64,000 nucleotides of DNA from Symbiodinium microadriaticum (Eukaryota > Sar > Dinophyceae > Suessiales > Symbiodiniaceae): contig LSRX01000585.1 in the NCBI GenBank assembly GCA_001939145.1, forward strand, positions 337,645 to 401,644. Reading direction: 5' to 3'. The stretch's first letter is position 1, and each line of letters begins with the position of its first letter. Below the pieces are notes generated by a model that made no database searches, was not told the origin of the DNA, and saw only the letters and a list, made by a program, of their open reading frames with translations. The translations under genes were made by a program, and so were the position numbers. Shown in pieces: positions 26,201 to 38,404 of the stretch.

Positions 26201-27700
26201 TGCTTTCGAGACGCATCAGCTACTCATAGCACGAAGGCGGCACCGCCATTCAGCTACCTACCAAAGGAGCCCATAAACCACACCTTTAATCAGGCTCCAA
26301 GGACAGGCCTGTGACGGCATTGACTGCTTCACCCTCGATCCCTGCTGCCCGCGTGGCAAGCTGTGCGGCGCGTCAAAGGGCGCCCGTGGGCAAGAAGCTG
26401 AGCCGCTGCAAAAACCCGCTGAGGGCAGGTACATGTCTCTGTTAAACCCTTAAGGTTTATAAACAATGTATTCTTGGGGGTTTCCCTCAAAGCACCCCGG
26501 AGCTGGGACTGCAGCAGCCATTCACAAGAAGTCGCTTCCGAGAGCTCTCTGTGATACAAAGGGAGCTAGGGTGTAGGGCTTCAGGGCATTTTTTGGGCCT
26601 GGGAGAAGAAGCAGTGCGAAGGAAGTTCAAACCTGAGGGCTTGGGCTTAGGGCTTTAGGGCTTCATGTGTGGGGTCCAGGGCGGGTAGGGTTTGGGGTTC
26701 AGGGTGGTCTATCCGTCAGCAAACCCTGCAATCCTAAGTTCCTACACCCTGGCACCTGACTGTGAGGTGGGCTTTGCAGTAGGGAGATCAACCCTACACC
26801 CAAAACCCACAATCAACCACGAAGCCTTGAACAGGAATCATCGTTGAAGCGGTTGCGCCCTAAACCCACACGGCCTCTCCTGTTCTGGTTTGGGGTCTAG
26901 GCTAGCAGAACACGGTAAGGCCGCTAACACTGAAGGCGCGGTGGCTGTGGCTCTCTGGTTCGTTGAAGTGAAAAACCCTCGGCATCGGGAACTCCACAGA
27001 CCCAAACCTTAAACCCTTTTTGCTTTCGCTTTCGCCTGCAGCCTGAAGCCAGAGAGAGGCGAAAGATTTCAGTCGAGCAAGTCTATACCTGAAGCCCAAA
27101 AGCCCAAGTCCTGCATCGAGGCGTCAGACAGTTTCATAACATCAAGTGCCCCTGACATGGATACTGGGTAATTGGCAAACCAATTCATAAGAGCCCCTGA
27201 TTCATCTCGAACCCCGTCAGTAGACTATCTCTCAAACCTCAGCACGAGAGCTACTCGCAACACGACCCAAATCCAATCTTCTGCTGCCCGTGATATCCAG
27301 CATGCACCGTGGCACGTTGCGGACACTGCTGCGGAGAATAAGGTGTCGCGGTGAAACCTAGGTGCCTTAACAATTGGAGCCATCTTTCGGGGTGTATTTC
27401 GCCCCTAAACCCTAAACCCCAACACGCAAAATGTGCTACAACTACACAAAGCCTACACCATGCGGATTCATGCTTGCGAAGGAGGAGGCAAAAAGACCCA
27501 TGATAGCTGTCCCTAAACCCAAACCCAAAACTTCCAACCCTAAAGCCTTAAACCAAAATCGCCACTTGGAGCTCCAAGTTCTTGAGGCTTCGGTGTCAAG
27601 AGGGGAGCAGGCTAGCGGCGTGTCTGCTCGAGGTTTGAGGGGACTCTGGGCCCTAAAACTACCTGTTCAGGGGTTTAGAGTTTAGGAGGGGGGGATGATG

Positions 27701-27744
27701 GGTTTACGCTCTCACAACTCGGACATGCCAGGCGAGGTCAATGG
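27701..27744 (+). repeat. Dispersed GCTCTCAC motif after telomere-like tract
   Basis: A 44-base segment (TTTACGCTCTCACAAC, then GGACATGCCAGGCGAG) that recurs at 48404-48446, and more distantly at 49001-49045, 49069-49110 and 56678-56718. Each copy lies next to TTTAGGG-like sequence. Confidence 0.7.
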
Positions 27745-28959
27745 GATGATGGGTTTAGGGTTTAGGGTTTAGGGGGGATGTCCCACCCTGATGGTTTGTC
27801 TTTATAGGTGCTGTCTGTGGCCAGAAAGAACCGACCCAGGAATTACCTATGGAAACCATCATAGGGAACCCTGAGAGGAGGAAGGTGTCTTCGGCTAAGT
27901 GGGTCCTTGCGGGTTCGGATGCATGTTCGGCAGAATGGGGCGACCACTGCAAGAACCACTGGCTCGGCCCCTATCCACCTGCCTAGCGACCGACCGAAGT
28001 ACCTACCTAACTTAAGCTGAATACCAGGCCTGCTTCAGAGCTTGTGGAGCTTAGGGTTTCGGGTCTGGTGATCGTTTTGGTTGAAAGAATCAGAAGCACT
28101 CCATGCAGCAGTGATGAACATGGTCTAGCTCAAGCTGCAGACCTCCACTGTCGGAGCTTGCTGTGTGCAAAACGCGAGCCGGGTCCCGCCACCACAAATG
28201 CGATTCATCGGACATGTCTTGCTACGTCGGCGCAAGCCATAGCTCCAAAACCACCCCCACGACCTAGCACCCTCCATAACGGAAGGCCCGAAACAACTAG
28301 ATATTGGTGTTTTGGTGGCGTGGCGTAGAGTATATACCATACTCGCATTCTGATAGACAGTGAGAAACCCCACCAATAGAGACTATCAACAGAAACCCGG
28401 CAGCTTGAAATCACACAATTTTGAGCATCTGAACAGCTCATGGCATACCGGCAGGCAACAAAAACATAGCAAGATGTCATCCATCTTCTTTGTATGTATG
28501 TGTGTATATATATATATATATATCTGCATATCTGTATATCTATTTATCTGTTGTAATGTGAGGGCGGCACAAGAAGGGACCGGCACGCAAACGGGAGCGG
28601 TGGAGTCTCCCAGGCTTTGCCCTAGGCTCCACGAGCATCGAAAAATTGTGGGGGTAGGTCGGGTTCAGCAATCGGCTTAGGCTTTAAGGGATTCAGGCTT
28701 TTGGGTGAGATGCTCTGGGGTTATCTTCTGGATTCTCTGGTACACATAGAACTTGGCTCAGCTCAAGTAAACAGCTGAGGCACCTACAATACTTCTGAAG
28801 AAGCTGCTTTCCGAGAAGGAGCCCTTTCTAAACCGAGCCCTGAATCAAGAGCCCTTAAACATTGACCCTGAAGGCCCCGGGTCGGGGAGTCTAGAAAGTT
28901 GACAGAGTGCATGGGAGACTTCAACACGCACAGAGATGCATCGAGGTCTGAAACCTTGT

Positions 28960-30409
28960 CTTCTAGCATTTATCCACATGCATGTTTGCTTGTTTGCTTG
29001 CTTGTACTTCCACACGACTGCACAAATTGCCTCTCTACCTTGGTACATAACTTATAGACATGCCGAAAGCAGCGTAGAGACCGACACAACCCTGCCTTCC
29101 GCCCTGTGCATGCAAACCGCGCTGCTATGTGTTGCGGGCTTGACATGTCTCTAAATCTGGCGCCGAACCTCGGCCCCAGACTAATGATAGTTTGTGTGTT
29201 GGAGAAGTTGCAAATGCGCAGTGGCGTCATTTTTGTGCGTTTTATAGCGTTTTGGTGTGTCTTTGGCAAGTTTGTTTAAGTGGTAGTAGAAAACCCCCTC
29301 TGTGTTGGCGTTTTATGGCGTTTTCGTCTGTCTTGGCCAACAACAGTCCTCTTATAACAACAAAAAGGCGCATGCTCCCTGACGAATATGTCGGTGTGTG
29401 TGCGCCGTCTCTTTCCGGCTGCACGTGTGCAAGGGTCCGTTTGTGCTTTTGCCTGATGGGGCCTAGTGGCGCTAGCGTTTGGCTTACGAATGAGCAGACG
29501 GAGAGAGCTCCTTTCATCTCCTTTCCACTTTGAATGCAGGAAGCCGGATACACGAGCGCTTTTATTATTGAATCTAATATGCAGTTCTTTGCTTCATAGA
29601 AAATGGGACATCTCCTCTGCCAGCGACAAAATCTCATCTGCATATCAAATATGAGGGCGCATAAGAAGGCTCCTCTGCAGCAAGAATTAAGAGAGCTCCT
29701 GCAACCTTCCAAACATGAAGCAAGACGAAATACGGCTGGCTCTCTCCAAAAACATACCAATCAGGAGGCAGGGGCTCCTCATCATTGTAAAACAAAGTAA
29801 TATAGCACTCAACCGAAGAAAGCTCCTGTTTATCTTTCGACAGGATCTACGACAGCTATAAAACAACCATGTGCATAGCGATCGCTATCTGTTTTTGAGG
29901 ATACAAGACGAAGTAGAAGAAGGCTAATTCAGACGTATCAAGCAACAAGAGCAATGCAAACTCCTGCTGCCCCAGAAACAAACAAAAGACGGCACCTGAA
30001 TTCTTTGAAAACTGAAGAGAGATCCTTTTGGATGTTGTGATGCGAACTATGACAGCGTCTAAACCACAGCCATAGACAGAGGGATCGGTATCTCTTCGTC
30101 AGGATATGAGGGAGGTAGCTTCATTAAGAATTGATAGAAGTCGCAGACCCCTTGGCCGCCTAGTAACTTAGTAAAAGATGCCAGTAAACCAACTTCTCTC
30201 TGTCTGCTGATCAGATCTAGGGAGTGTCGCTTGAAGATTGAAGAGAGCCTCTCTGCATTTTGTGTTACATTCTGTGACAGCTGTTTGAGAAACAGCCATG
30301 GGCACAGCGACCGGTATATTTTTCCAAGGTATAGGACAACATGAAGAGTTAATTGAATGAAAACTCGGAAGCCACGAACGCGTGGATCTTCGGAAGGGGA
30401 GGAACTCTT
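28960..30409. other. Segment with diverged internal repeats, no telomere-like motifs
   Basis: Unlike its neighbours this 1.4 kb holds no TTTAGGG-type words. It contains a duplicated GCGTTTTAT.GCGTTTT..T.TGTCTT motif (29235-29269 and 29305-29340) and three diverged copies of a ~200 bp repeat (29813-30365). A minus-strand frame of 172 codons (29242-29760) and a plus-strand frame of 113 codons (29192-29533) overlap each other; neither is recognised. Confidence 0.5.
29813..30365 (+). repeat. Three diverged ~200 bp repeats
   Basis: Each copy carries, in order, a GAAGA..GAG..CCT word, then GACAGC (at about 29852, 30050 and 30280), an AACAGCCATG-like word, GCGA(C/T)CG or GGATCGGTAT, and GGATA(T/C)(A/G)AG/GGTATAGGAC. 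Spacing is about 198 and 230 bases. The alignment was made by eye and copies are far apart, so limits are approximate. Confidence 0.5.
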
Positions 30410-30750
30410 AAATGTGTGTGTGTGTGTGTGTGTCTGTTTGATTTGTTGTTTGCATGTTTATTTATGTGTTTCCATCTTTATAGTTTTTCGCGTGCTTGCT
30501 TCTTGTCTGTTTGAATCTGTCGCTCTCTCTCTCTCTCTCTCTCTCTCGCTCTCTCTTGCGCTCTCCGGGTGTCTTGTCAGACGCATGCCGGAGCCAACAC
30601 AAATTACACACCGAGAATATCTTTACACATATTATGTCTATACAGTTTACACACACGCATATATATATATATATATATATACATATGATTAATACGCACA
30701 CACATATGTATATATATATATATACACATATATGTGTATATACTGTACAT
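30410..30750. repeat. (GT)n, (CT)n and (TA)n microsatellites
   Basis: GT at 30414-30433, CT at 30521-30556, TA at 30658-30681 and 30707-30723 with CATATG palindromic words. Confidence 0.9.
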
Positions 30751-30874
30751 ATTATTTTCTGATTTATATCATGCACATGCATGCACGCAGGGAATACCTC
30801 TGTGTTTCTTCTTGTGCTAGCATAAACCAATACAGGGGGTTGCTTTTTCTACACCCCAGAACTCCCACGTTTCT

Positions 30875-31265
30875 TTTTGCATTTCAGCCTATCCCCCCGA
30901 ATTTCTGAGAGCTTTTAAAGGGTTTAGGGGGAAATCATAATTAAAGAAGATTGGACATGCCAGTTTAGGCTTGCAAGCTTTCAACTCTAGCAGCTCAGCT
31001 GTGTTAGCTCAGCTGTGTTGTCGGTGTTGGGGTGCCTTCCTGCCTCGGGCTGCTTAGGGCTCGCTTAGGNTTTTGCATTTCAGCCTATCCCCCCGAATTT
31101 CTGAGAGCTTTTAAAGGGTTTAGGGGGAAATCATAATTAAAGAAGATTGGACATGCCAGTTTAGGCTTGCAAGCTTTCAACTCTAGCAGCTCAGCTGTGT
31201 TAGCTCAGCTGTGTTGTCGGTGTTGGGGTGCCTTCCTGCCTCGGGCTGCTTAGGGCTCGCTTAGG
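30875..31265. repeat. 195 bp exact duplication around a single N
   Basis: 30875-31069 and 31071-31265 are identical by reading, and the only base between them is an N. This is most simply two overlapping contig ends joined without merging, not a biological duplication. Confidence 0.9.
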
Positions 31266-31689
31266 GTTTTCAGCGTCTTTAGTTTTGGAATGATGAATGA
31301 TCTTGGCGACCCAGGCCTACCCATGCTGCAACTTTAGGCTTTCGCCGAAAGCTGCAGACAGACAGTTGCATCCTATCTAGCACGCCACCTGCTGGCCCAA
31401 AGGCCAGAAGCAGTACGGTGCAGGGTTTAGGGCTCAGCGCAGACATGAATGCCCAGAATCTTGCCCGGCATGAGGCTAGGGTTGAAACGCCAGCACGGCT
31501 TGTGTTGTGCTCTGGGTATGTGCTGAGTTGGATGTTGAAGGCTTCGGTGCTTCCCTCCCAACTGAAACAAAACATAAAACAAAAAGAAGCTAAGCAGCAC
31601 GCCTACAGGGCACATAAAACAACACCCGTGGCGATACATCTGCCTTCTTGAGCCAGGAAGCAGCCATCTAAAATCAATTTGCTTGTTGG

Positions 31690-31760
31690 TGGTGATTAGG
31701 ATAATGTTTTGGGGCCCATTATACTATACATAGACTGAATTCGGTCCCTACATTAGTCCA
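31690..31760 (+). mobile_element. Partial hairpin element, TTTTGGGG-core family
   Basis: TGATTAGGATAATGTTTTGG, then GGCCCATTATACTATAC, matches the central part of the 41153 copy. Terminal arms are not clear, so this is a diverged or broken copy. Confidence 0.4.
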
Positions 31761-33411
31761 AGTATTTTGGATTTCCGGGATATGTTTGGGTTCAGGCTGC
31801 TCGGGTCGTGACGGTGACCGCGCTACAGGTGGCGATGCAGCCGGAGTCTATCGCGCAAGCGTTGACAAGACAACCTGCTGTCGGCACGCCAGTGGCAAAC
31901 CCGTGCAGCCACTGGCGCACCTAGCAGTGCATGGAGCGACGATTGGCTGGACACGGCTGTGGCTCCAGGGCAAACTGTTTCCAGAGTTGCACTTGGCACC
32001 GCGGGTTGCGTAGGAAAGACATCTGAGGATCTAGATACAACGCCATTCAAGTCCGAAATTTTCATGACTTGATGGATTGGATGTCTGCAAATGCGTGAAT
32101 AAATTACGATGCCAGAGTTGTTTTTCAGGCTGTAAGATGTGCAGGCACTGTCTCCGCACCGGAGAAGTTTTATGAGGTTGCGTTTCGGCGATTTTTTGTG
32201 GCTCCCTAATTTTAGAATGTACAAGACGCTCAACTTTGGGAGCAGCAGCCGCTGTGGTCCAGCGACCATCCGAGAAAGACTGCCCAAAGCACGTGTCTGG
32301 GACTTGTCAAAGGATCGCAGGCCGCGTGCCGGGCGTCCAATTCTTGAAGCTCGATCGGACCCCAAACCAATCTGGTAGTTCTTAAAATCAGGGGCACCTT
32401 TCCAGGCTCCTTTTTTTGACGGGTCTTGCTCTACCGGGTCTAGAAGCATATTCTAGGCTCCCTAGCTTTTCTTTGCAACTCGCAGGTGTACTTAGACAAA
32501 TCGCCTGGGGCAGTGCAAGGGGGGTGGGCATGGCGCGTCAAAGGACTCCGACGTTTCACCTCCCGCAAGCACAGCCCCCTCCCCCATGCCTGAATCGCTT
32601 AGGTTTACCCCTTACGCACACCCACTAGTGCAGTTCCCCCCAGGTCTTTAAACTGGATGGTCAAATGCAGGAACCTGACTGCAGATCTTAGTTCTAAAAC
32701 GCCTAAACTTGGCCTAAACTCGTGGGAACCTACAGTATAAGAGCGTGGATAAAAACCTGCATGGGTTTCTAAATCCGGTTCACGCCATACAAGACCCTTT
32801 TTTGAGGCTGCAGTGCGCATGCCTTCCTGCCCGCCTCACGCTACCCCGAACCCCGAAGTCCCACCCCAGGCGTTGACTAGAAAACCCTTTTTGAGCACGG
32901 ACTCGAGCTGTATGCCGGCCGGATCACACTAGAAACCCTAAACCCTAAACCCTAAGCCCGAAAGCCCTAAATGTCTTCATCCTGGGTCCTTCTCAGGGAC
33001 TCCCAACATGTCTCAGCCCGTCCCATGCCGGTCTTCGCCCCACCGGCTCTCGGATGGTAAGTGCAAGCATCAAAAAAAGGGTTAGGGAGGTTAAAGTTTT
33101 TGGTGAAATCAGGGCTTGAGGGAAATTATATGGGCTTGGGAGGGGGGGTGGTTTTGGGTTCAAGCTTTCGCAAGGTTATCACGATCAGGAGTCCTGTCTA
33201 GGCTCTAAAGTATTGACTGAGTTTCGGGTTTGCGATAAGCGGAGTGTGCTGTACTGGCTTCTTCAAGGTCCTGATGGAGTAGTTGGTGAATTGTATGTTT
33301 ACAGGTACATGGAAGTTGCACAACCAGGCGCCCTCCCTTCCAGCCCTGCAATGAGCGGGTGAAGGGGTAGATAGGCCGATAGGCCCGATCCACAGCTACA
33401 CAAAAGCAGTA

Positions 33412-33585
33412 ACCGGTGGACAAAAGCTGTGCGCCCCCCCTTTGCTCGTTGATGTATTATTGCATAAACGCAGAAATAACTAGCATTCCTTGTAATACAT
33501 ATAATACACCCCCAAGCCCAACTTTAACTATGAAGGCCCCTATATTAACCAGTGAACAAAAGCTGTGTGCCCCTCCTTGCTCTTA
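33412..33585 (-). mobile_element. TTTTGGGG-core element between 30 bp direct repeats
   Basis: The interior (GTAATACATATAATACACCC, then AAGGCCCCTATATTAAC) is the complement-strand form of the family core. It is bracketed by two near-identical segments, ACAAAAGCTGTGCGCCCC (about 33418) and ACAAAAGCTGTGTGCCCC (about 33556), each extended by a GCTC end. The direct repeats are far longer than a normal target duplication, so a segmental duplication with the element inside is as likely. Confidence 0.45.
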
Positions 33586-33970
33586 CATTTCCGAGAGGAC
33601 CGGGCTCAAGCGAATGATTCTCCAAGTGCTCTTTGAACACGACTTGCCGGACCTGTTCACGGTTCTTGGGTTTAAGGTGTTTCGGATTTCGGGGTTTAGG
33701 GTTTATAGGGTTTAGGGTTTCGGGGTTTAGGGTCTAGGGAGCTTTGCATCTGAATGCTTCCGGAAGAGGACTACCGCGCTACAGTTTCGGGTTTAGTCCT
33801 TGACCGGTTGCGGCGCTTTGGATTCAGGGGGTTTAGATCACACAGAGATTAACAGTAAAGGCCCAAAACCTTATTTTTGTATGTCGTTGGCAAAATTTGT
33901 CTTTATTTGTCTAAAGTTGTCTTTATTTGTCTTTATTTGTCCGGATTTGTTTTTATTTTATTTTTTTTGN

Positions 33971-34683
33971 GCTGGTTGGCTGGTTGGCTGGTTGGCTGGT
34001 TGGCTGGTTGGCTGGTTGGCTGGTTGGCTGGTTGGCTGGTTGGCTGGTTGGCTGGTTGGCTGGTTGGCTGGTTGGCTGGTTGGCTGGTTGGCTGGTTGGC
34101 TGGTTGGCTGGTTGGCTGGTTGGCTGGTTGGCTGGTTGGCTGGTTGGCTGGTTGGCTGGTTGGCTGGTTGGCTGGTTGGCTGGTTGGCTGGTTGGCTGGT
34201 TGGCTGGTTGGCTGGTTGGCTGGTTGGCTGGTTGGCTGGTTGGCTGGTTGGCTGGTTGGCTGGTTGGCTGGTTGGCTGGTTGGCTGGTTGGCTGGTTGGC
34301 TGGTTGGCTGGTTGGCTGGTTGGCTGGTTGGCTGGTTGGCTGGTTGGCTGGTTGGCTGGTTGGCTGGTTGGCTGGTTGGCTGGTTGGCTGGTTGGCTGGT
34401 TGGCTGGTTGGCTGGTTGGCTGGTTGGCTGGTTGGCTGGTTGGCTGGTTGGCTGGTTGGCTGGTTGGCTGGTTGGCTGGTTGGCTGGTTGGCTGGTTGGC
34501 TGGTTGGCTGGTTGGCTGGTTGGCTGGTTGGCTGGTTGGCTGGTTGGCTGGTTGGCTGGTTGGCTGGTTGGCTGGTTGGCTGGTTGGCTGGTTGGCTGGT
34601 TGGCTGGTTGGCTGGTTGGCTGGTTGGCTGGTTGGCTGGTTGGCTGGTTGGCTGGTTGGCTGGTTGGCTGGTTGGCTGGTTGG
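33971..34683. repeat. (GGTTGGCT)n 8 bp satellite array
   Basis: 713 bases of perfect 8-base units, about 89 copies with no variant, starting directly after an N (33970). It is open in all three plus frames, giving Ala-Gly-Trp-Leu-Val repeats, which is an artefact of the unit. The next bases are GTGA units (34684-34706). The length is suspect (see findings). Confidence 0.95.
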
Positions 34684-34706
34684 GTGAGTGAGTGAGTGAG
34701 TGAGTG

Positions 34707-36395
34707 GGTTTAGGGGCGCTTGAGGATATGCAGGGTTTAGTGCATTTGGGTCTGGGGTTCAGGGGTTCAGGAGGTATGGGGTTCAGGGTTTAGGGTTTGA
34801 GTTTAGGGGTCTAGGTGTTTTGGGTTTAGAGTTTAGGCAGCACCCGACCCAGAGAGCACCAGGAGATGACCCGAAAACCCCAGCGCACCACCAGGACAAT
34901 TCAAAAGCACGGCGCTTATGCCCGCTATATACGGCAGTTTTCACGGTTTCGAGGACAAAGAGTGCGGTTTGCAACAAGTCTGGGCCCGTGTCCATCACGA
35001 TGTACAGAGTAGGTCATGAGTACCTTGTCCGCGCCGCGATACTAACCAGTTCTCTTGATTCTTGAACCCCAGAGTGTGCACTACAGTGGCATAAGCAAAA
35101 TGCACGTCTAAGAATGCTCATGTATATACAAATACGATTAAAACTGATTGTATGCAAGTACATACACGTAAACCAGACGTAGCTTGTCAAAATGAACAAG
35201 AATAGGCAGCTGTAGACAAGTTAACCTGAACGGCTGTAGCTTGAGGTAAACAGACAGATAAACAAGCAACTACATTTCATCCATGGGTGTGTATGTATGT
35301 ATGTATATATATATATATATATACACGCACACAGCCCAGCCACGTGTTCGCATGCCTGGGTATGCATGTTTGTGTATATAAACACATGAGGCAAATGACT
35401 ATATTATAACGTAATATATATATATATATGTATATATTTATTTATCTATTTAGATTTATATTATACTTATATTTATATTTATTTATTTATATGTATGCTA
35501 TATGCTCATACATGTATATCTGGCTGTAAATGCACATGGGCGCGTTGGGAGGGTCGCTAAAGTCGCTGTGTATGCAAGTTCTAGATACATGTTTGTCTGC
35601 AGATGTGCATACATGTGCTGGTACGTGTACATATATAGGTAAGTGTTACGTATTTGTGTATACATACCTGTAGCATTCTGTAGCGGTGCGGCCTCCCACA
35701 AAGCTTAGCCGCCGAGCCAAAATTATCTCGGTCCTTCAGGAAACCCTAGACACTGCGGACATTCTGTTCTGAAGTATACGACTTGCTACATGGTGGTTGT
35801 GAGCGTCTAGGTGTTCCCCCAAAAACACCTAATCCAAAAAAATAGCTGTAGAAATCAATCTGGACTAGGGTATTCAGTCCTTGTGAATACCATGACTATT
35901 GTGACTAATGTCACTACCATCTCGGCTTCATGATACGATGGTATCACCATTCAATAGACTATGATGAACACTATGCACATCTTATCACAGTATTATACTT
36001 CTGAATATTGAAGTTCACAAAATTTAAAAAGCAGTTGTATTTCGGGTGTGGCCAAGGAATGTTGAACTCAAGTCCTAAACGCTCTACCGCCCGCAAGTCC
36101 TAAGCCCGAGCAGAAGAATTCATGAATTTAGGGCTAAGGTTGGCTCCCTCCCTCTGCCCTTTTACACATGGGCTATGGCTATGCGTATGCCAGGAACCGA
36201 GGCGCTGAGCCCCGGGCGGCTGGTGTGCGGCCTCGAGGCTCGCAGCCAAGCGCCGGAAGCGTTGGCACGCAGCCGGGGACATGCCCAGCTTCCTTGGGCT
36301 CTGCGTTGGTTTACCCTACTTTATAAGGGTTGGAAGGGTAAGTGGTTTTAGCGTTTTGGTTTAGGTTGTGGTATTATCGGGTCTGGTTGCTGCTG
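34707..36395. other. Gene-free stretch
   Basis: TTTAGGG-like units (34725-34840), TA/TATG runs (35288-35323, 35415-35432), A/T-rich 35400-35520 and a small hairpin with GGTATTCA/TGAATACC arms (35869-35890). No coding region recognised. Confidence 0.5.
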
Positions 36396-37440
36396 CGCAT
36401 GCATACATACATATAGACATATAGACAAGCATGCATGTACGTACAAACAGACGGAGAAAGATAGATAGATAGGTAGGTAGGTAGGTAGGTAGGTGNTGAT
36501 GTGATGTGATGTGATGTGATGTGATGTGATGTGATGTGATGTGATGTGATGTGATGTGATGTGATGTGATGTGATGTGATGTGATGTGATGTGATGTGAT
36601 GTGATGTGATGTGATGTGATGTGATGTGATGTGATGTGATGTGATGTGATGTGATGTGATGTGATGTGATGTGATGTGATGTGATGTGATGTGATGTGAT
36701 GTGATGTGATGTGATGTGATGTGATGTGATGTGATGTGATGTGATGTGATGTGATGTGATGTGATGTGATGTGATGTGATGTGATGTGATGTGATGTGAT
36801 GTGATGTGATGTGATGTGATGTGATGTGATGTGATGTGATGTGATGTGATGTGATGTGATGTGATGTGATGTGATGTGATGTGATGTGATGTGATGTGAT
36901 GTGATGTGATGTGATGTGATGTGATGTGATGTGATGTGATGTGATGTGATGTGATGTGATGTGATGTGATGTGATGTGATGTGATGTGATGTGATGTGAT
37001 GTGATGTGATGTGATGTGATGTGATGTGATGTGATGTGATGTGATGTGATGTGATGTGATGTGATGTGATGTGATGTGATGTGATGTGATGTGATGTGAT
37101 GTGATGTGATGTGATGTGATGTGATGTGATGTGATGTGATGTGATGTGATGTGATGTGATGTGATGTGATGTGATGTGATGTGATGTGATGTGATGTGAT
37201 GTGATGTGACGTAACGTAATGTAATGTAATGTAATGTAAATGTAACGTAACGTATGTATGTATGTATGTATGTATGTATGTATGTATGTATGTATGTATA
37301 TATATATATATATATGTGCGTGAGTAAGTAAGTATGTATGTCGGTATGTAAGTAAGTACGTATGTCTGTATGTATGTACGCGTATGTGTGTTTGAGCGTT
37401 TGGGCGTGTGCATGTATGTCTGTGTATCTGCATCTGCACC
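36396..37440. repeat. Composite microsatellite with 713 bp (GATGT)n array
   Basis: GATA/GGTA (36457-36494), N at 36496, then a perfect GATGT array (36497-37209, about 142 units), GTAAC and GTAAT units (37210-37250), TATG (37250-37298), TA (37299-37315) and GTAA/TATG variants. Minus-strand frames of over 360 codons give Ile-Thr-Ser-His-His repeats and are artefacts. Confidence 0.95.
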
Positions 37441-38404
37441 TGTACCTGTATCTGTACATGTGAGGATGTGTACGTATTTGTATATGCATATGGCTATGTA
37501 CATGTGTACTTACCCATCTGGCTGTAGCTGCTGCGGCTTCCTACTACATGGCATGGTTTTCTGTCAATTTGTTTGACTGTGCTTTTTCAAACAAGGTTTA
37601 AGTTCGCTAGAAGCTTTAAGATTTTTCACGTTTAACGGCTTGGCTTGGGCTGGCTTGTGGACAGTCACGCCTCCGAAAACCTCCAAGCTCTGGAAAAGAC
37701 TACAGTGCAGACTGCTTTTGGATAGGTGGCAGTCTAATGCGTGGTTTTTTTGCTTATGCAGTGTTTATAAATTTTCGGACGAAATTCTCAATGCAGGTTG
37801 TTTTGGCCCGGCGGATTTTTTTCTGCTAATCTAATGGTGAGTCTTAAATTAGTAGAGGAGCAAGAACCTAAACCACCAACACCAAAATCCTTCAGGGTAC
37901 CCTTAAAGGAGCCTTAAACCCTAGCCCCCCAACTTTAAACCCCAATGTAGTAGATACCTTCTTGGGGATCCCGCTAAACAGCTCCAGGTACCTCTAAATC
38001 CTCGTACTGCACAAGCGCCGTACTATGGTAGTACCACTGTACGATAACTTTATAATTGCTGTCCTACTACTGTACTATTGTACTCCTTACCGTCTTACTG
38101 CTTTACCAGGCCTCAGACTTGGTCGACTGTGGAGGGGAGTGTGGGTTGGAGGAAAAAGTCTTCAAAGTGGAGGGTTTGTGGTCTTGGTAGCTACCTTGGA
38201 GTGATTATCTTGGAGTGATTGGGGTTTGGTTTCGAGGTTTTGGCAAGACAGTAGAAGGACAAATAATCGCGGCCCAGCATCTTGTTAATGGCATCGAAAA
38301 GGTGAGCAACGTCTTGATCGGAGAGAAACGCGGCGCAGTGCCGAATCATATCCTCAGCTCAGCTGCGATCCCTCAACCGCCTTTTCCATAAACCCTGAAC
38401 CTAT

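Larger units (their letters stand above)
22806..28959. other. Gene-free stretch
   Basis: Telomere-like units (22840-22860, 25155-25185, 27405-27420, 27755-27778), one hairpin element (23072-23211), homopolymer junctions (G19 at about 23117-23136; T then G at 24480-24506), and a TA run at 28503-28522. No coding region recognised. Confidence 0.5.
31266..33970. other. Gene-free stretch with one long anonymous frame
   Basis: A minus-strand frame of 208 codons (31823-32449) is the longest non-repetitive frame outside the ankyrin genes; it is Ser/Arg/Leu-rich without a motif I recognise, and it may be chance. Telomere-like units at 32935-32955 and 33690-33735. Two hairpin-element copies lie at 31690-31760 and 33412-33585. 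Confidence 0.45.

Noticed and set aside
29242-29760. 172-codon minus-strand frame
   Set aside because: Overlaps an equally open plus-strand frame and a non-coding duplicated motif; not recognised.
31823-32449. 208-codon minus-strand frame
   Set aside because: The longest anonymous frame, but composition is Ser/Arg/Leu as expected for random G/C-balanced DNA and no family is recognised. A transcript search would decide.
33800-34695. 250-295 codon frames with Ala-Gly-Trp-Leu-Val repeats
   Set aside because: Purely the 8 bp satellite, open in all three plus frames and interrupted by an N.
33971-37209. CRISPR array
   Set aside because: The arrays have no spacers and the genome is eukaryotic; they are simple satellites.
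36348-37503. 360-380 codon minus-strand frames with Ile-Thr-Ser-His-His repeats
   Set aside because: Purely the GATGT array and neighbouring microsatellites, interrupted by an N.
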